DNA from: Pseudooceanicola algae
Lineage (GTDB): Bacteria > Pseudomonadota > Alphaproteobacteria > Rhodobacterales > Rhodobacteraceae
Direction of reading: 5' to 3'
Length of the DNA: 64,000 nt
Assembly: GCF_003590145.2 (NCBI RefSeq)
Contig: NZ_CP060436.1
Span: forward strand, 1,522,001 to 1,586,000
Shown: one piece after another, positions 16,386 through 25,435 of the stretch
Numbering within the stretch: the stretch's first letter is position 1
Layout of the letters: each line of letters starts with the position of its first letter
Made by a program: the position numbers and the translations under genes
Notes under the pieces: generated by a model
Databases searched by the model: none
What the model saw: the letters and a program-made list of their open reading frames with translations, nothing else
What the model was told of the DNA's origin: nothing

Positions 16386-17501
16386 ATGAGCGGGTTGGAA
16401 ATGCGCGGGCGGGATGTGCGGCTGGAGGGGGTGTCGATCACCTATCCGAACGGGTTCACCGCCGTGCAACCGACCGATCTGACGGTCGAGGCCGGCGAGT
16501 TCTTTTCGATCCTCGGGCCGTCGGGCTGTGGCAAGACGACGATCCTGCGCACCGTCTCGGGCTTTGTCGAGCCAAGCGCGGGGCGGGTGTTGATCGGGGG
16601 CGAGGATCAGGCCGGGATCGGGCCGAATGCGCGCCCGACGGCGCTGATCTTCCAGAACCTCGCGCTGTTTCCGCTGATGCCGGTCTGGGAAAACGTGGCC
16701 TTCGGGCTGGAAGCGCGCGGCATGGGCAAGAAGGCGCGGCGCCAGCGGGCGCAGGAATTGCTGGAGCTGGTGGCGCTTGGCGATCAGGGAGAGAAGCTGC
16801 CGTCCGAGCTTTCGGGCGGGCAGCGGCAGCGGGTCGCCATTGCACGGGCGCTGGCGGTCGAGCCGGCTGTGCTGCTGCTGGACGAGCCCCTGTCGGCACT
16901 CGATCTGAAGCTGCGCCAACACATGCGGGCCGAGCTGCGCGATATCCAGAAGAAGACCGGTGTGACCTTCATCTACATCACCCATGACCAGGGCGAGGCG
17001 CTGACCATGTCCGATCGCATCGCGGTGATGAACAATGGCGTGGTCGAGCAGGTCGGCACCGGGGACGAGATCTATTCCGCGCCGCAAAGCGCCTTTGCTG
17101 CCTCCTTTGTCGGCGAGGTCAATGCCATGGCCGGTCGGATCGTCGCGACCGAAGGCCATCTGGCGCGGATCGAAACCGCCTCGGGTCAACTGGTGGGGCG
17201 CAATGCCAAGGGCCTGGGGGTCGGCGATCAGGCGATCCTGTTCGTGCGCCCGGAACAGATGGTCTTTGGCGATCCGGGCAACAGCTTTACCGCCCGACTG
17301 AAGCGACGTGACCTGGAAGGCGCCTTCGTCACCTATGAATTCGCTACGGCAGAGGGGCAGAGTCTGACCCTCCACCAGACCAACAGCGGCGCGCCTTCGC
17401 CGGTGGCCGAGGAGGCACGGATCGGTTTTGCTTCCGAAAGCGCGGTGATCCTGCCGGAGGGGCCGCTGGCCCGCACCGGACAGGAGCTTGCAGCCCAATG
17501 A
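16386..17501 (+). CDS. ABC importer ATPase, PotA type
   Basis: A 371-residue ATPase. Walker A GPSGCGKTT lies near residues 44-52, Q-loop at FQNLALFP, signature LSGGQRQRVAIARAL near 139-153, Walker B LLLDEPLSALD, and the H-loop in YITHDQGEALT. A C-terminal TOBE-like regulatory domain (about 250-371) is typical of polyamine and related importers. It overlaps the first permease gene by 4 bases. It energises uptake of the ligand of the upstream binding protein at the inner membrane. Confidence 0.93.
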   Translation: MSGLEMRGRDVRLEGVSITYPNGFTAVQPTDLTVEAGEFFSILGPSGCGKTTILRTVSGFVEPSAGRVLIGGEDQAGIGPNARPTALIFQNLALFPLMPVWENVAFGLEARGMGKKARRQRAQELLELVALGDQGEKLPSELSGGQRQRVAIARALAVEPAVLLLDEPLSALDLKLRQHMRAELRDIQKKTGVTFIYITHDQGEALTMSDRIAVMNNGVVEQVGTGDEIYSAPQSAFAASFVGEVNAMAGRIVATEGHLARIETASGQLVGRNAKGLGVGDQAILFVRPEQMVFGDPGNSFTARLKRRDLEGAFVTYEFATAEGQSLTLHQTNSGAPSPVAEEARIGFASESAVILPEGPLARTGQELAAQ

Positions 17502-18916
17502 AGGCGCTGTTTCGCGGATACGGGAAGGGGCTGACCGCGCTGTTCTTTCTGGCGGTGGCCTGCTGGGGGCTGGCGCTGATCATCCTGCCGCAGTTCTCGA
17601 TGCTGGAACGGGCCGTGACCGCGCCAAAGCGGCAGCTCGACAGCTCCATCGCCCTGAGGGTGGCAAGGGATGCACAGACCTGCGCCACCCTGCTGGAGCG
17701 GGTGATGGAAACCACCACCCCGCCGGCAAGCACCGGGGGTATGGCGGTGCCGTCCATCGGCGGCATGGGGTTCCCGACCATCGGGGGGCCCGCGCCGTCC
17801 TCGGGCGGCATGGGGATGCCCTCGATCGGCGGACCTGCGGCGGGCGGATCGGAGCGCGGCTTTATCATCCAGTGCGACCGGGCGACGACCCATTCGCGCC
17901 TTGTGCGTGACGGCGGAACCGAGCCGGTCTACCTTGACCGGCTGCATGGCGTGCCGGACCTGTCGGTGCCCGACGACGCCCCCCTGCCCCGGCAGTTGGA
18001 CGCCGCAGAGCAGATCGCGACGGTGGCCGATGCGCTTTACACCCGGTTGACAGGCGAAGAGGCCGAGGCCTTTCCCCTGACCCTGTCGAATTTCCGTACC
18101 CTTGCCGCGCCGCGTATGATCCCCCTTGGGCCCGAGCAGCAGGCCGCCGAAGACGCCCGCCTGTCGAACCGGCTGCTGGGGCTGATCGGTCTGCGCTATT
18201 CGGTCGACGGGCAGACCTACGAGCGGCTCGGCCTTGTCACCCTGGTGCGAACCATCGTCTTTGCGCTTTGTGCCACGGCGCTGGCGCTGGTGTTGTGCTA
18301 TCCCATTGCCTACAAGGTCGCGCTGGCCACCCCGCCGGACAAGGCCACCTGGCTGTTCCTTGGCCTGGTGATCCCCTACGCCATTGTCGAGCTGATGCGG
18401 ATCTATGCCTGGACCACGATCATCGACAACCAGGGCGTCCTGAATTCCCTGCTGATGTGGAGCCACCTGATCAGCGAGCCGATCCAGTTCAAACGCTTCC
18501 CCGGCACGATCTTCGTGGTAATTGTCTATACCTACGTGCTGTTCATGGTCTTCCCGATCTTCAACGTAATGACGACGCTTGACCGCAACCAGATCGAAGC
18601 TGCCGAGGATCTGGGCGCGAAGACCTGGCGCGTGCACTGGCGGGTGATCATGCCCCATGCCAAGCCGGGCATCGCCGTGGGTTGCATCGCCACCTTCATG
18701 CTGAGCGCCGGGGCGTTCTCGGTCCCGCGCATCATCAGCCGCGGGTTGCAGGCGGAATGGTTCAGTCAGACGATCTACAACAAGTTCTTCGAAAGCGAGA
18801 ATTCCAACGTCGGCGCGGCCTACTCCTTTGCCTACACGATCCTCTGTTTCCTGCTGGTGGCGCTGTTCATGTGGGCCATGCGCACCCGCCTCAAAGATTT
18901 TGCGAGGGTGCAATGA
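17498..18916 (+). CDS. ABC importer permease, PotB type, with large Gly/Met/Pro-rich periplasmic insert
   Basis: A 472-residue permease, much longer than usual PotB (about 280-300). TM1 is at about 13-33. Then, where the family has a short loop, about 200 residues follow before TM2 (near 245). This insert contains a low-complexity stretch at residues 80-117 with repeated PSIGG/PTIGG units separated by Gly-Met and Pro, then a folded-looking part with cysteines at 62 and 126. After TM2 the protein is a normal BPD_transp_1 permease, with the coupling segment EAAEDLGAKTWRVHWRVIMP. It overlaps both neighbouring genes by 4 bases. Insert function is unknown; a docking surface or sensor is possible. 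Confidence 0.9.
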   Translation: MKALFRGYGKGLTALFFLAVACWGLALIILPQFSMLERAVTAPKRQLDSSIALRVARDAQTCATLLERVMETTTPPASTGGMAVPSIGGMGFPTIGGPAPSSGGMGMPSIGGPAAGGSERGFIIQCDRATTHSRLVRDGGTEPVYLDRLHGVPDLSVPDDAPLPRQLDAAEQIATVADALYTRLTGEEAEAFPLTLSNFRTLAAPRMIPLGPEQQAAEDARLSNRLLGLIGLRYSVDGQTYERLGLVTLVRTIVFALCATALALVLCYPIAYKVALATPPDKATWLFLGLVIPYAIVELMRIYAWTTIIDNQGVLNSLLMWSHLISEPIQFKRFPGTIFVVIVYTYVLFMVFPIFNVMTTLDRNQIEAAEDLGAKTWRVHWRVIMPHAKPGIAVGCIATFMLSAGAFSVPRIISRGLQAEWFSQTIYNKFFESENSNVGAAYSFAYTILCFLLVALFMWAMRTRLKDFARVQ

Positions 18917-19746
18917 AGTCCGAACGCCTTCTGAACATCTATACCGGGATGTTCCTGATCTTCATGTTCGGGCCGCTGCTGCTGATGATCCTGTCGTCCT
19001 TCAACGACACCTCGCCCCCGAGCGTCACCGACTGGCAGGGGCTGACCGGCAAGTGGTACAGCTTCTTCTGGATGCCCGAAGACCAGCTGCGCGCCGATCC
19101 GGTGCTTCGGGTGCTGGACCGGGACCGGCTGATCTCCTGCTTCGGGAACTCGATCTGGGTGGCGCTGATCGTGGTGCCGCTGTCGCTGTTGCTGGGGCTT
19201 TCGGGCGCTGTGCTGCTGACCCGCTGGCGGTCGCGCGCCAACGGGCTGCTGTGGTGGGTGCTGCTGTCTCCGATGCTGGCGCCCGGCGTGGTGCTGGGGC
19301 TGGGGGCGCTGGTCTTCTGGGCCCAGGTCGGTATTAATGCGGGGCTCTTCACCATCATCATGGCGCAGACGACGTTCATCTCTTCCTACCCGATGCTGAT
19401 CCTGATGGCGCGCCTGCAACGCCAGCCGATCGAACTGGAAGAAGCCGCGCTTGACCTCGGCGCCACACCGCTGCGGGTTTTTCGCCGCCTCACCCTGCCC
19501 TATCTCGCCCCGGCGCTGATCTCGGCCGGGGTCATCGCCTTCATGGCCTCGATCGAGAACTACAACACCACGATGTTCGCCAAGGGCGGCGCCTGTACCC
19601 TGGCAACCGAGATCGGGGCGATGGGACGCAATCCCAATGGCCACCCGCCGGTGATCAATGCCATCGGCACGGTCATCATCGCAATCACCGTCGCCGGAGC
19701 CCTGCTGCACACTTTCCTCTTGTCGCGCGAAAAAAAGGCGGGCTGA
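18913..19746 (+). CDS. ABC importer permease, PotC type
   Basis: A 277-residue inner-membrane permease with about six membrane segments (TM1 8-28). The EAA loop EEAALDLGATPLRVFRRLTLPYL contacts the ATPase. A segment of about 50 residues between TM1 and TM2 (SVTDWQGLTGKWYSFFW...) is only slightly longer than normal. Its start is inside the stop of the previous gene (ATGA); longer frames upstream lie within that gene. It pairs with the PotB-type permease. Confidence 0.92.
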   Translation: MKSERLLNIYTGMFLIFMFGPLLLMILSSFNDTSPPSVTDWQGLTGKWYSFFWMPEDQLRADPVLRVLDRDRLISCFGNSIWVALIVVPLSLLLGLSGAVLLTRWRSRANGLLWWVLLSPMLAPGVVLGLGALVFWAQVGINAGLFTIIMAQTTFISSYPMLILMARLQRQPIELEEAALDLGATPLRVFRRLTLPYLAPALISAGVIAFMASIENYNTTMFAKGGACTLATEIGAMGRNPNGHPPVINAIGTVIIAITVAGALLHTFLLSREKKAG

Positions 19747-19755
19747 ACTGCGAAG

Positions 19756-20478
19756 ATGACCCAGCCCGCCACACCCCCTCCGCCACGGATCACCGCCCGC
19801 TGCCACCCGGCGCTTGAACCGCTGCTGCCAAAGCCCGTCCCGGCCCGTCAGGCCCTGCCCGACTGGCTGCGCGCCATGCCCGCCGAAACGCCCGCCACCA
19901 GCCTCGCGGGGGCCGAGGTCCGCACGCTAAAACACTGCCCGCCGATCCTCGACGCGCTCTCGCTCGGGCTGATGATCCCTCTGGCGGCAGATCTTCATAT
20001 CGAAAAGGGAGAGGTGAGCTGGGACTGGGACCTGCCGCCGCTGCCCGATACGCTGATCTCACGCGCGCCCATCGGACTGCATGTGCCCGAACAAGCCAGC
20101 GGCGTGCCCTGGCACCTTGCCCACAATGCCATCCTCAAGTTCATGAACTTCTGGACGCTGGAGGCACCACCGGGCTGGTCACTGCTCTTCACCCACCCGC
20201 TCAATCGCGAGGACCTGCCCTTCCGCACCCTCTCGGGCCTCGTAGATTGCGATCTCTTCCGCGACGGATATGTGCATTTCCCGGCTCTCTGGACGGACAA
20301 GGACTTTTCAGGAACACTGCCCGCCGGCACTCCGGTCGCCCAGGTGATCCCCTTGCCCCGCACAACACCCGACCTCACCACAGTCCCGATGGCCGAGGCC
20401 GAGATCGCCGCAAACCGAAAGATGCAGGAAGCACTCGGCGAGGAACCCGGCACCTACCGCAAGAACTTTCGCCACTGA
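19756..20478 (+). CDS. Uncharacterised protein resembling DUF6065, at the end of the importer operon
   Basis: A 240-residue soluble protein starting 9 bases after the PotC-type gene, so co-transcribed with the importer. Distinct segments are HCPPILDALSLGLMIPL (about 54-71), KFMNFWTLEAPPGWSLLFTHPLN (about 124-146), and GLVDCDLFRDGYVHFPALW (about 156-174). From memory this pattern fits the DUF6065 group of beta-rich proteins with no known function; I am not certain. No signal peptide or membrane segment is seen. Its place behind the permeases suggests a link to use of the imported compound, but that is inference only. Confidence 0.65.
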   Translation: MTQPATPPPPRITARCHPALEPLLPKPVPARQALPDWLRAMPAETPATSLAGAEVRTLKHCPPILDALSLGLMIPLAADLHIEKGEVSWDWDLPPLPDTLISRAPIGLHVPEQASGVPWHLAHNAILKFMNFWTLEAPPGWSLLFTHPLNREDLPFRTLSGLVDCDLFRDGYVHFPALWTDKDFSGTLPAGTPVAQVIPLPRTTPDLTTVPMAEAEIAANRKMQEALGEEPGTYRKNFRH

Positions 20479-20481
20479 TCC

Positions 20482-20545
20482 GTTTCCCTGTCGGAAATAT
20501 CCCGGGGAAGGTCTCCCACTTCGGGAGACCGGGGGCAGAGCCCCC
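20482..20545 (-). repeat. Intergenic modular repeat, copy 5
   Basis: On the minus strand: hairpin GGGGGC-tct-GCCCCC, hairpin GGTCTCCC-gaagt-GGGAGACC, then CCCCGGGATATTT, three bases, ACAGGGAAAC. It lies between two genes that run toward each other and may serve as their shared terminator. Confidence 0.75.
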
Positions 20546-20590
20546 CGCACCCCCGCCGCCCGAAACACGCCCGAAGCAGAAACGCGTCGG

Positions 20591-21139
20591 CTACAGGTCC
20601 AGTTTCAACCGCCCCTTGGAGGCCCGCGTCACAGCCTTCAATGCCCGCGCGGGATCACGCTGCCACAGCGTATCGCGCAGTGCCTCAGCCTCAGGCAGGC
20701 GCAGTTCTGCCGCCGCCCGGTAAAGCATCCCGTCCACTTCGCCATCCCGCCAGGCCATTGGCGCAAGCGCTTCTCGGACCTTCACATACTCCCCCAGCCG
20801 CAGGGCGACCCGGCCAAGACTGATCCGCGCGTCGGGATCTGCGGGCGCCAGCGCCAGGGAGCGGGCAAAACACTGGCAAGCGGCTTGCAGATCACGCATC
20901 TCAAGCCGCGCACGACCCAGTTCATACCACCCATTGGCATGGGACGGATCGGCGGCAACCGCGCGCTTCAACCAGGTTTCGGCCGGCCGCATCTTCCCCT
21001 GCTCCATCATCACCCGTCCAAGATTATAAAACACCGACGCCGGAGCCCCCTTGCCCTTCGCCGCCCGAAGCAGCAGCCTTTCCGAAGAGGTCCAATCCCC
21101 CGCGGCCAGCAAAGCCGGTAATTGGTCCAAGCCTTTCAT
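20591..21139 (-). CDS. TPR-repeat protein
   Basis: A 182-residue soluble protein made of about four tetratricopeptide repeats (SVFYNLGRVMMEQGKMRPAETWLKRAVAADP, NGWYELGRARLEMRDLQAACQCFARSLALAP, ARISLGRVALRLGEYVKVREALAPM). Such repeats serve as protein-protein binding scaffolds. No signal peptide is seen. It is divergent from the PHP gene (110 bases between starts) with no obvious partner. Function unknown. Confidence 0.8.
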   Translation of the reverse strand: MKGLDQLPALLAAGDWTSSERLLLRAAKGKGAPASVFYNLGRVMMEQGKMRPAETWLKRAVAADPSHANGWYELGRARLEMRDLQAACQCFARSLALAPADPDARISLGRVALRLGEYVKVREALAPMAWRDGEVDGMLYRAAAELRLPEAEALRDTLWQRDPARALKAVTRASKGRLKLDL

Positions 21140-21249
21140 GCCAGCCTGCCGCCCCCTGTCCTCAAGCGATGGACACCTTTGTCCCGCTCCGTCATCAAAC
21201 CATCGCGTTCGCCGCGTAACCAGCCCGCAACCCTCCCGGAGCCTGCCCC

Positions 21250-22182
21250 ATGCACCCTATCGCCTTTTCCCGCCCCGGCCAATTCTGGCGCGGCAATCTG
21301 CACACCCATTCGTCTCTCTCCGACGGTGTTTTGCCGCCCGAAGAGGTCTGCCGCCGATACCGCGCCGAAGGCTATGATTTCATGGCGCTGACTGATCACT
21401 TCATCGGCCAGTACGGCTATCCGGTTGCCGATACCCTGAGCTACCGCGATGCAGGCTTCACCACCTTGCTGGGCGCTGAGCTGCATTCGGGCGCGATGGA
21501 GAACGGCGAGCTTTGGCATATCCTCGCCGTTGGACTGCCCGCCGATTTCGCCCCCGGAGACGCGCCGCATTTCCGCCCTGTCGAGGGGCAGGAAACCGGC
21601 CCCGAGATCGCCGCCCGTGCGGTCGCCGCCGGCGCCTTCGTCGCCATCGCGCATCCGCAATGGTCCGGGCTGACCCTGGCTGATGCGCGTTCGATCAGCG
21701 CCGCCCATGCGGTCGAGATCTACAACCATGGCTGCGCCACGGGCTGCGACCGACCCGACGGGTTCTCGGTCGCGGACCTGCTGCTGAGCGAAGGGCGTGA
21801 CCTCAGCCTGATTGCCACCGACGACGCGCATTTCTCGGAGCCCGACCATTTCGGCGGCTGGGTCATGGTCAAGGCCAAAGCCAACAGCCCCGAGGCGCTG
21901 TTGCAAGCGCTGAAGGACGGTGCCTTCTATTCCAGCCAGGGGCCTGAGTTGCGCGATATTCGGATCGAGGACGACCGGATACTGGTCGAAAGCTCCGCCG
22001 CTGTTTCGGTGATCCTGCAGGGCGCGGGCTCTGCCGCGATCGCCCGGCATGGCCAGTCGATGACCCGCAGCGAATTGCCGCTGGAGCGCTTCGCCACCTC
22101 GCCCTGGCTGCGGGTGACGGTGATTGATGCCGGCGGCAAGCGCGCGTGGTCCAACCCGATACGCCTCGATCACGCAGGTTGA
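21250..22182 (+). CDS. PHP-domain metal-dependent phosphoesterase
   Basis: A 310-residue protein with the PHP metal-binding motifs: NLHTHSSLSDG (His18, His20), ALTDHF near 56, an IAHPQW histidine near 135, and ATDDAHFSEPDHFGGW near 180. Members hydrolyse phosphoesters with a trinuclear metal centre; nearest relatives of this short form include CehA/McbA-like and nucleoside phosphatase-like enzymes, so the substrate is open. The C-terminal 80 residues (IRIEDDRILVESSAAVSVILQG) look like a beta-sandwich. It stands alone between the divergent TPR gene and repeat copy 6. Confidence 0.85.
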   Translation: MHPIAFSRPGQFWRGNLHTHSSLSDGVLPPEEVCRRYRAEGYDFMALTDHFIGQYGYPVADTLSYRDAGFTTLLGAELHSGAMENGELWHILAVGLPADFAPGDAPHFRPVEGQETGPEIAARAVAAGAFVAIAHPQWSGLTLADARSISAAHAVEIYNHGCATGCDRPDGFSVADLLLSEGRDLSLIATDDAHFSEPDHFGGWVMVKAKANSPEALLQALKDGAFYSSQGPELRDIRIEDDRILVESSAAVSVILQGAGSAAIARHGQSMTRSELPLERFATSPWLRVTVIDAGGKRAWSNPIRLDHAG

Positions 22183-22483
22183 CCACGGCAGCGCGAGGCA
22201 AGATCTGGGGCCTGTCCAACTGCGTACCGCCCGACTTCGCGGTTTCGGTAACTGGGGTGCGGGGGGCTTTGCCCCCGACACGCGGCGACCGCTCTAGGCG
22301 GTCACCGCGTGTCTCCCCCAGGATATTTTTGAACAGGGAAACCCTGGGAACCCCGTAAAGAAACAAGGCCGGGCAATATCAAGCTGGCTGTTTTCAGATC
22401 TTGCTTGCCGACAAGAGCATCGGCTCATGGGTCAGATTGTCGTTGACGGCCATCCGCGAGTCCCCGGCCTTCTCCTGGTGCCG
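22183..22483. other. Gap between convergent PHP and MarR genes
   Basis: About 300 bases without a gene. Repeat copy 6 takes up 22260-22342 and probably terminates both transcripts. I see nothing else in it. Confidence 0.6.
22260..22342 (+). repeat. Intergenic modular repeat, copy 6
   Basis: Hairpin GGGGGC-ttt-GCCCCC, then a long second hairpin at 22277-22313 (GACACGCGG arms plus inner GACCG/CGGTC), then CCCAGGATATTT, three bases, ACAGGGAAAC. It lies between the convergent PHP and MarR genes. The second hairpin differs in sequence from the other copies but keeps complementarity. Confidence 0.75.
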
Positions 22484-23035
22484 TCAGGTCATTTCACGCG
22501 CGGCGGCTTCGCCCAGCAGAATGCCTTCGGCATTCAGTTCTGCCATGACGCCCATCAGCTTCGACAGCGACCGATAAAGCGTCTTCCGCTCCGTTGCCGA
22601 CAGCTTCTGCAAAAGAAACTTCTGCCGGGCCTGGCCGATGCGAATGACCTCTTCCGCGACGCTGCGGCCTTCTTCGGTCACTTCGAAGATCGCACGGCGG
22701 GCATCTTTCGGGTCATTGCCCTTGCGGATGTAGCCGCGTTCGGCCAGCGCGGCGGCAGCCCGGCTGATCTGGGCGCCATCAAGCAGCAGTTTCTCGCAGA
22801 TCTCGCCATAAGACGCCGGTCCGCTGTTGCCCAGCCGCGCCAGGACCCGCCCCTCGGCCAGGGTTAGGCCGAAATGACGCGAGAAATACTTGGAAATATT
22901 GCGGTTGAATTCGCCCGACAACATGCCGATACGATAGGTCAGGTAGTCTTCGTGTGGCATCTCGGCATAATCGTCACCGGCCGGCACACCTTCGAGGAAG
23001 GCAGGCGTCGACCAATAGGGCTGGCTTTTGGGCAT
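22484..23035 (-). CDS. MarR-family regulator
   Basis: A 183-residue protein with the MarR winged helix-turn-helix (LTLAEGRVLARLGNSGPASYGEICEKLLLDGAQISRAAAALAERGYIRKGNDPKDARRAIFEVTEEG) at about residues 65-130 and a C-terminal dimerisation helix pair. The start MPKSQPYW at 23035 is chosen because the palindrome TTGACATGTCAA lies 48 bases upstream, where an operator would be; an ATG within that palindrome would add 18 residues. No strong ribosome site for either. Probably represses itself; a target beyond its own gene is not evident. Confidence 0.85.
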   Translation of the reverse strand: MPKSQPYWSTPAFLEGVPAGDDYAEMPHEDYLTYRIGMLSGEFNRNISKYFSRHFGLTLAEGRVLARLGNSGPASYGEICEKLLLDGAQISRAAAALAERGYIRKGNDPKDARRAIFEVTEEGRSVAEEVIRIGQARQKFLLQKLSATERKTLYRSLSKLMGVMAELNAEGILLGEAAAREMT

Positions 23036-23082
23036 GTCGGTGCTTTCTTCGGTCCTGTTCCGCACAAGGTATGGCGAAGTGA

Positions 23083-23094
23083 TTGACATGTCAA
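23083..23094 (-). promoter_or_regulatory. Palindromic operator of the MarR gene
   Basis: TTGACATGTCAA is a perfect 12-base palindrome 48 bases upstream of the MarR start. It contains a consensus -35 hexamer TTGACA, so binding there would block the promoter. Autorepression by MarR through such a site is common. Confidence 0.5.
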
Positions 23095-23312
23095 ACAACC
23101 TGCAGCGCGACGCCGGGTAACAGAGCGTTTTGTCGATCATACGCCAGCGCATTGGGCATTCACACCGGTAATCGCCTTTGGCAGTTGCAGATTTTGATGT
23201 TTCTGCCCCGGAACCTGGCGGGGGCAAGGTCGGCCAACGGCCTGGGCGCCCGTCTACCTTGTGTTAGCGATTTCCGCCTAGCCTGAAGCAAGACCAAAGC
23301 CGGAAAGCCTCC

Positions 23313-23894
23313 ATGAAACCTGTCATCCTTTTGCTGATCCTCATGCTGCTCGTTCCGCCGGGAACGGGGAGCCGTGCGCAGAGGTACGTCGAGATCCGCG
23401 AAATTGCCCGCTGGGGGCATGGCAACTGGCAGGTCCGGAAGGTCGAGAACACACATTTTCAAATGCGCAACTGCGAGATCTGGACGGGTGGCGACGGGAT
23501 CGGCACCCTGCGACTGACCGTCGGTGACGGCGGCGCGGATGCCTCGCTGACCTATCAGCCCGTGGTCTTTCGCGGCATGCCGCTTCCCATGACCGATCAG
23601 GATGATTTCCTGATGTTGTTCGACGGCAAGCCAAACTGGATCGCCGCTGAGGTAACGATTTCCGAATGGGTGGACGACTGGGAGATGTTCCGGGTGGATG
23701 CCTCGCTATCGAACGAGGGGGTCGCGGAAGCAGTGCAAAACCTGCGCGACGCGAACACCTTGCTGGTCGGTACCCAAGGGCGCGGAAAACCGCATGTGAT
23801 CGACACATTCCTGCTGGATGGCTTTACGGCCACCTGGCTGAAAGCTGGCGAATGGTGTGGGTTTGATCCCGAGAAACGTTTTCGAACGCTGTGA
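23313..23894 (+). CDS. Secreted protein of unknown function
   Basis: A 193-residue protein with a clear signal peptide (residues 1-22, hydrophobic run ILLLILMLLVPPG, cleavage after SRA). The mature part has two cysteines (in MRNCEIW and EWCGFDP) that could form a disulfide, and alternating hydrophobic residues suggesting a beta-rich fold. A resemblance to IalB-like proteins is possible but weak. It lies 277 bases from the divergent MarR gene and could be a target of it. I do not recognise the family. Confidence 0.7.
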   Translation: MKPVILLLILMLLVPPGTGSRAQRYVEIREIARWGHGNWQVRKVENTHFQMRNCEIWTGGDGIGTLRLTVGDGGADASLTYQPVVFRGMPLPMTDQDDFLMLFDGKPNWIAAEVTISEWVDDWEMFRVDASLSNEGVAEAVQNLRDANTLLVGTQGRGKPHVIDTFLLDGFTATWLKAGEWCGFDPEKRFRTL

Positions 23895-24022
23895 CGCCGG
23901 GGGCACACCAGGTCCGGACCGGCAGTTCTGAGGCCTGAGAGGAGCCAAGAGGCCCCCGCGCAGTCGGTAGGGCGATCTCTGGACAGGCAAGAGCCGACAG
24001 GCGTTTCAACCCTACCCGTCCG

Positions 24023-25267
24023 TCAAGCCCAGCCTGTCGCCAATTCGGGCTTGGGCGCACGGGTGCGTGACACGACCTTGCCGCGCGAGATCACTGCCAG
24101 GCGGGTCGCCCGTGTGCGGATCGCCTCGACCGGGCTCTGCGCATCCAGCAACACAAGGCTCGCCACTTTGCCCGCCTCGATCCCCCAGTCAAGACCGAGG
24201 ATGCCGGCGCTGCTTTGCGTCACCAACCCGAAACACCGCGCCATCTGCGCCGGAGAGGTCATCTGCGCAACGTGCAACCCCATGAAGGCAACATCCAGCA
24301 TGTCCGCCGTGCCAAGGGGATACCAGGGGTCCATCATGCAGTCCTGCCCAAAGCCGACGCGGATACCCTGTTCCAGCATCTCGGGCACACGGGTCATGCC
24401 GCGCCGCTTGGGATAGCTTTCCATACGGCCCTGCAACGTGATGTTGATCAGTGGATTGGGGATTGCGGAAACCCCTGCTTCCGCGATCAGCGGCAGCAGT
24501 TTCGCGACATAGTAATTGTCCATCGAATGCATCGAGGTCAGATGCGACCCCGCAACCCGCCCCTGCAGACCGCAGCGCAGGGTTTCGGCGGCAAGCGTTT
24601 CGATATGGCGCGACATCGGATCATCGCTTTCATCACAATGCAGATCGACCATCAGCCCCCGGTCGGCTGCCAGTTCGCAGGCGGCCCGGACCGATGCGGC
24701 GCCATCGGTCATGGTGCGTTCGAAATGCGGGATCCCGCCGACCACATCAACGCCCATGTCGAGCGCGCGGATCAGGTTCTCTTCTGCCCCCGGACTGCGG
24801 TACCAGCCGTCCTGTGGGAAGGCGACCAGTTGCAAGTCTATGACATCCTTCACCTTCTCCCGCACCTCCAGCAACCCTTCAACCCCGGCCAGGCGCGGAT
24901 CGGTCACATCCACATGGCTGCGGATCGCCAGGATCCCCTTGCTGACGGCGATGTTGCAATATTCCAGCGCCCGCGCGACCACCTCGTCCGGTGTCAGCAC
25001 CGCGCGCAATTCCCCCCAAAGCCCGATGCCTTCCAGCAGCGTGCCGCTCTTGTTGATCCGAGGGGTGCCGTAGCTGAGCGTCGCGTCCATGTGAAAATGC
25101 GGATCGACGAAGGGCAGCGACACCAGCCGGCCCCCGGCCTCGATCACCTCGCCCGCTTCGGCGGTGATCTTGGGGGCGACCTCGACGATCTTTTCGCCGG
25201 CAATCGCGATATCCACCACGCGCCCATCCGGCAGGGTGCCCCCTTGGATCAGAAGATCAACAGCCAT
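24023..25267 (-). CDS. codA: Cytosine deaminase
   Basis: A 414-residue amidohydrolase that deaminates cytosine to uracil. The metal and catalytic residues line up with E. coli CodA with a small shift: HFH at 57-59, His210 and Glu213 in LHCDESDD, His242 in SHLTSMHSMD, Asp309 in GQDCMMDPW. The start at 25267 has AAAGGAG 7 bases upstream, far better than the upstream ATG at 25429. No signal peptide, so cytoplasmic. It is divergent from the M24 peptidase gene. The NCS2 permease at 52-54 kb could import nucleobases but is far away. Confidence 0.92.
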   Translation of the reverse strand: MAVDLLIQGGTLPDGRVVDIAIAGEKIVEVAPKITAEAGEVIEAGGRLVSLPFVDPHFHMDATLSYGTPRINKSGTLLEGIGLWGELRAVLTPDEVVARALEYCNIAVSKGILAIRSHVDVTDPRLAGVEGLLEVREKVKDVIDLQLVAFPQDGWYRSPGAEENLIRALDMGVDVVGGIPHFERTMTDGAASVRAACELAADRGLMVDLHCDESDDPMSRHIETLAAETLRCGLQGRVAGSHLTSMHSMDNYYVAKLLPLIAEAGVSAIPNPLINITLQGRMESYPKRRGMTRVPEMLEQGIRVGFGQDCMMDPWYPLGTADMLDVAFMGLHVAQMTSPAQMARCFGLVTQSSAGILGLDWGIEAGKVASLVLLDAQSPVEAIRTRATRLAVISRGKVVSRTRAPKPELATGWA

Positions 25268-25435
25268 GGCAATGCTCCTTTGTTTTCGGGACCCTAGCCC
25301 GCTGCGGCGCGCAGGGAAAGCAGCGCCGCTACCAGACGCCCGAAAGCGCGGCGGATGCTGTTTGTACGGGCGCTTGCGCATCTCCACGGCGACCCTGCGC
25401 TTGACGCGACGACCGGCGAGTGCAGGCATGAAAAG

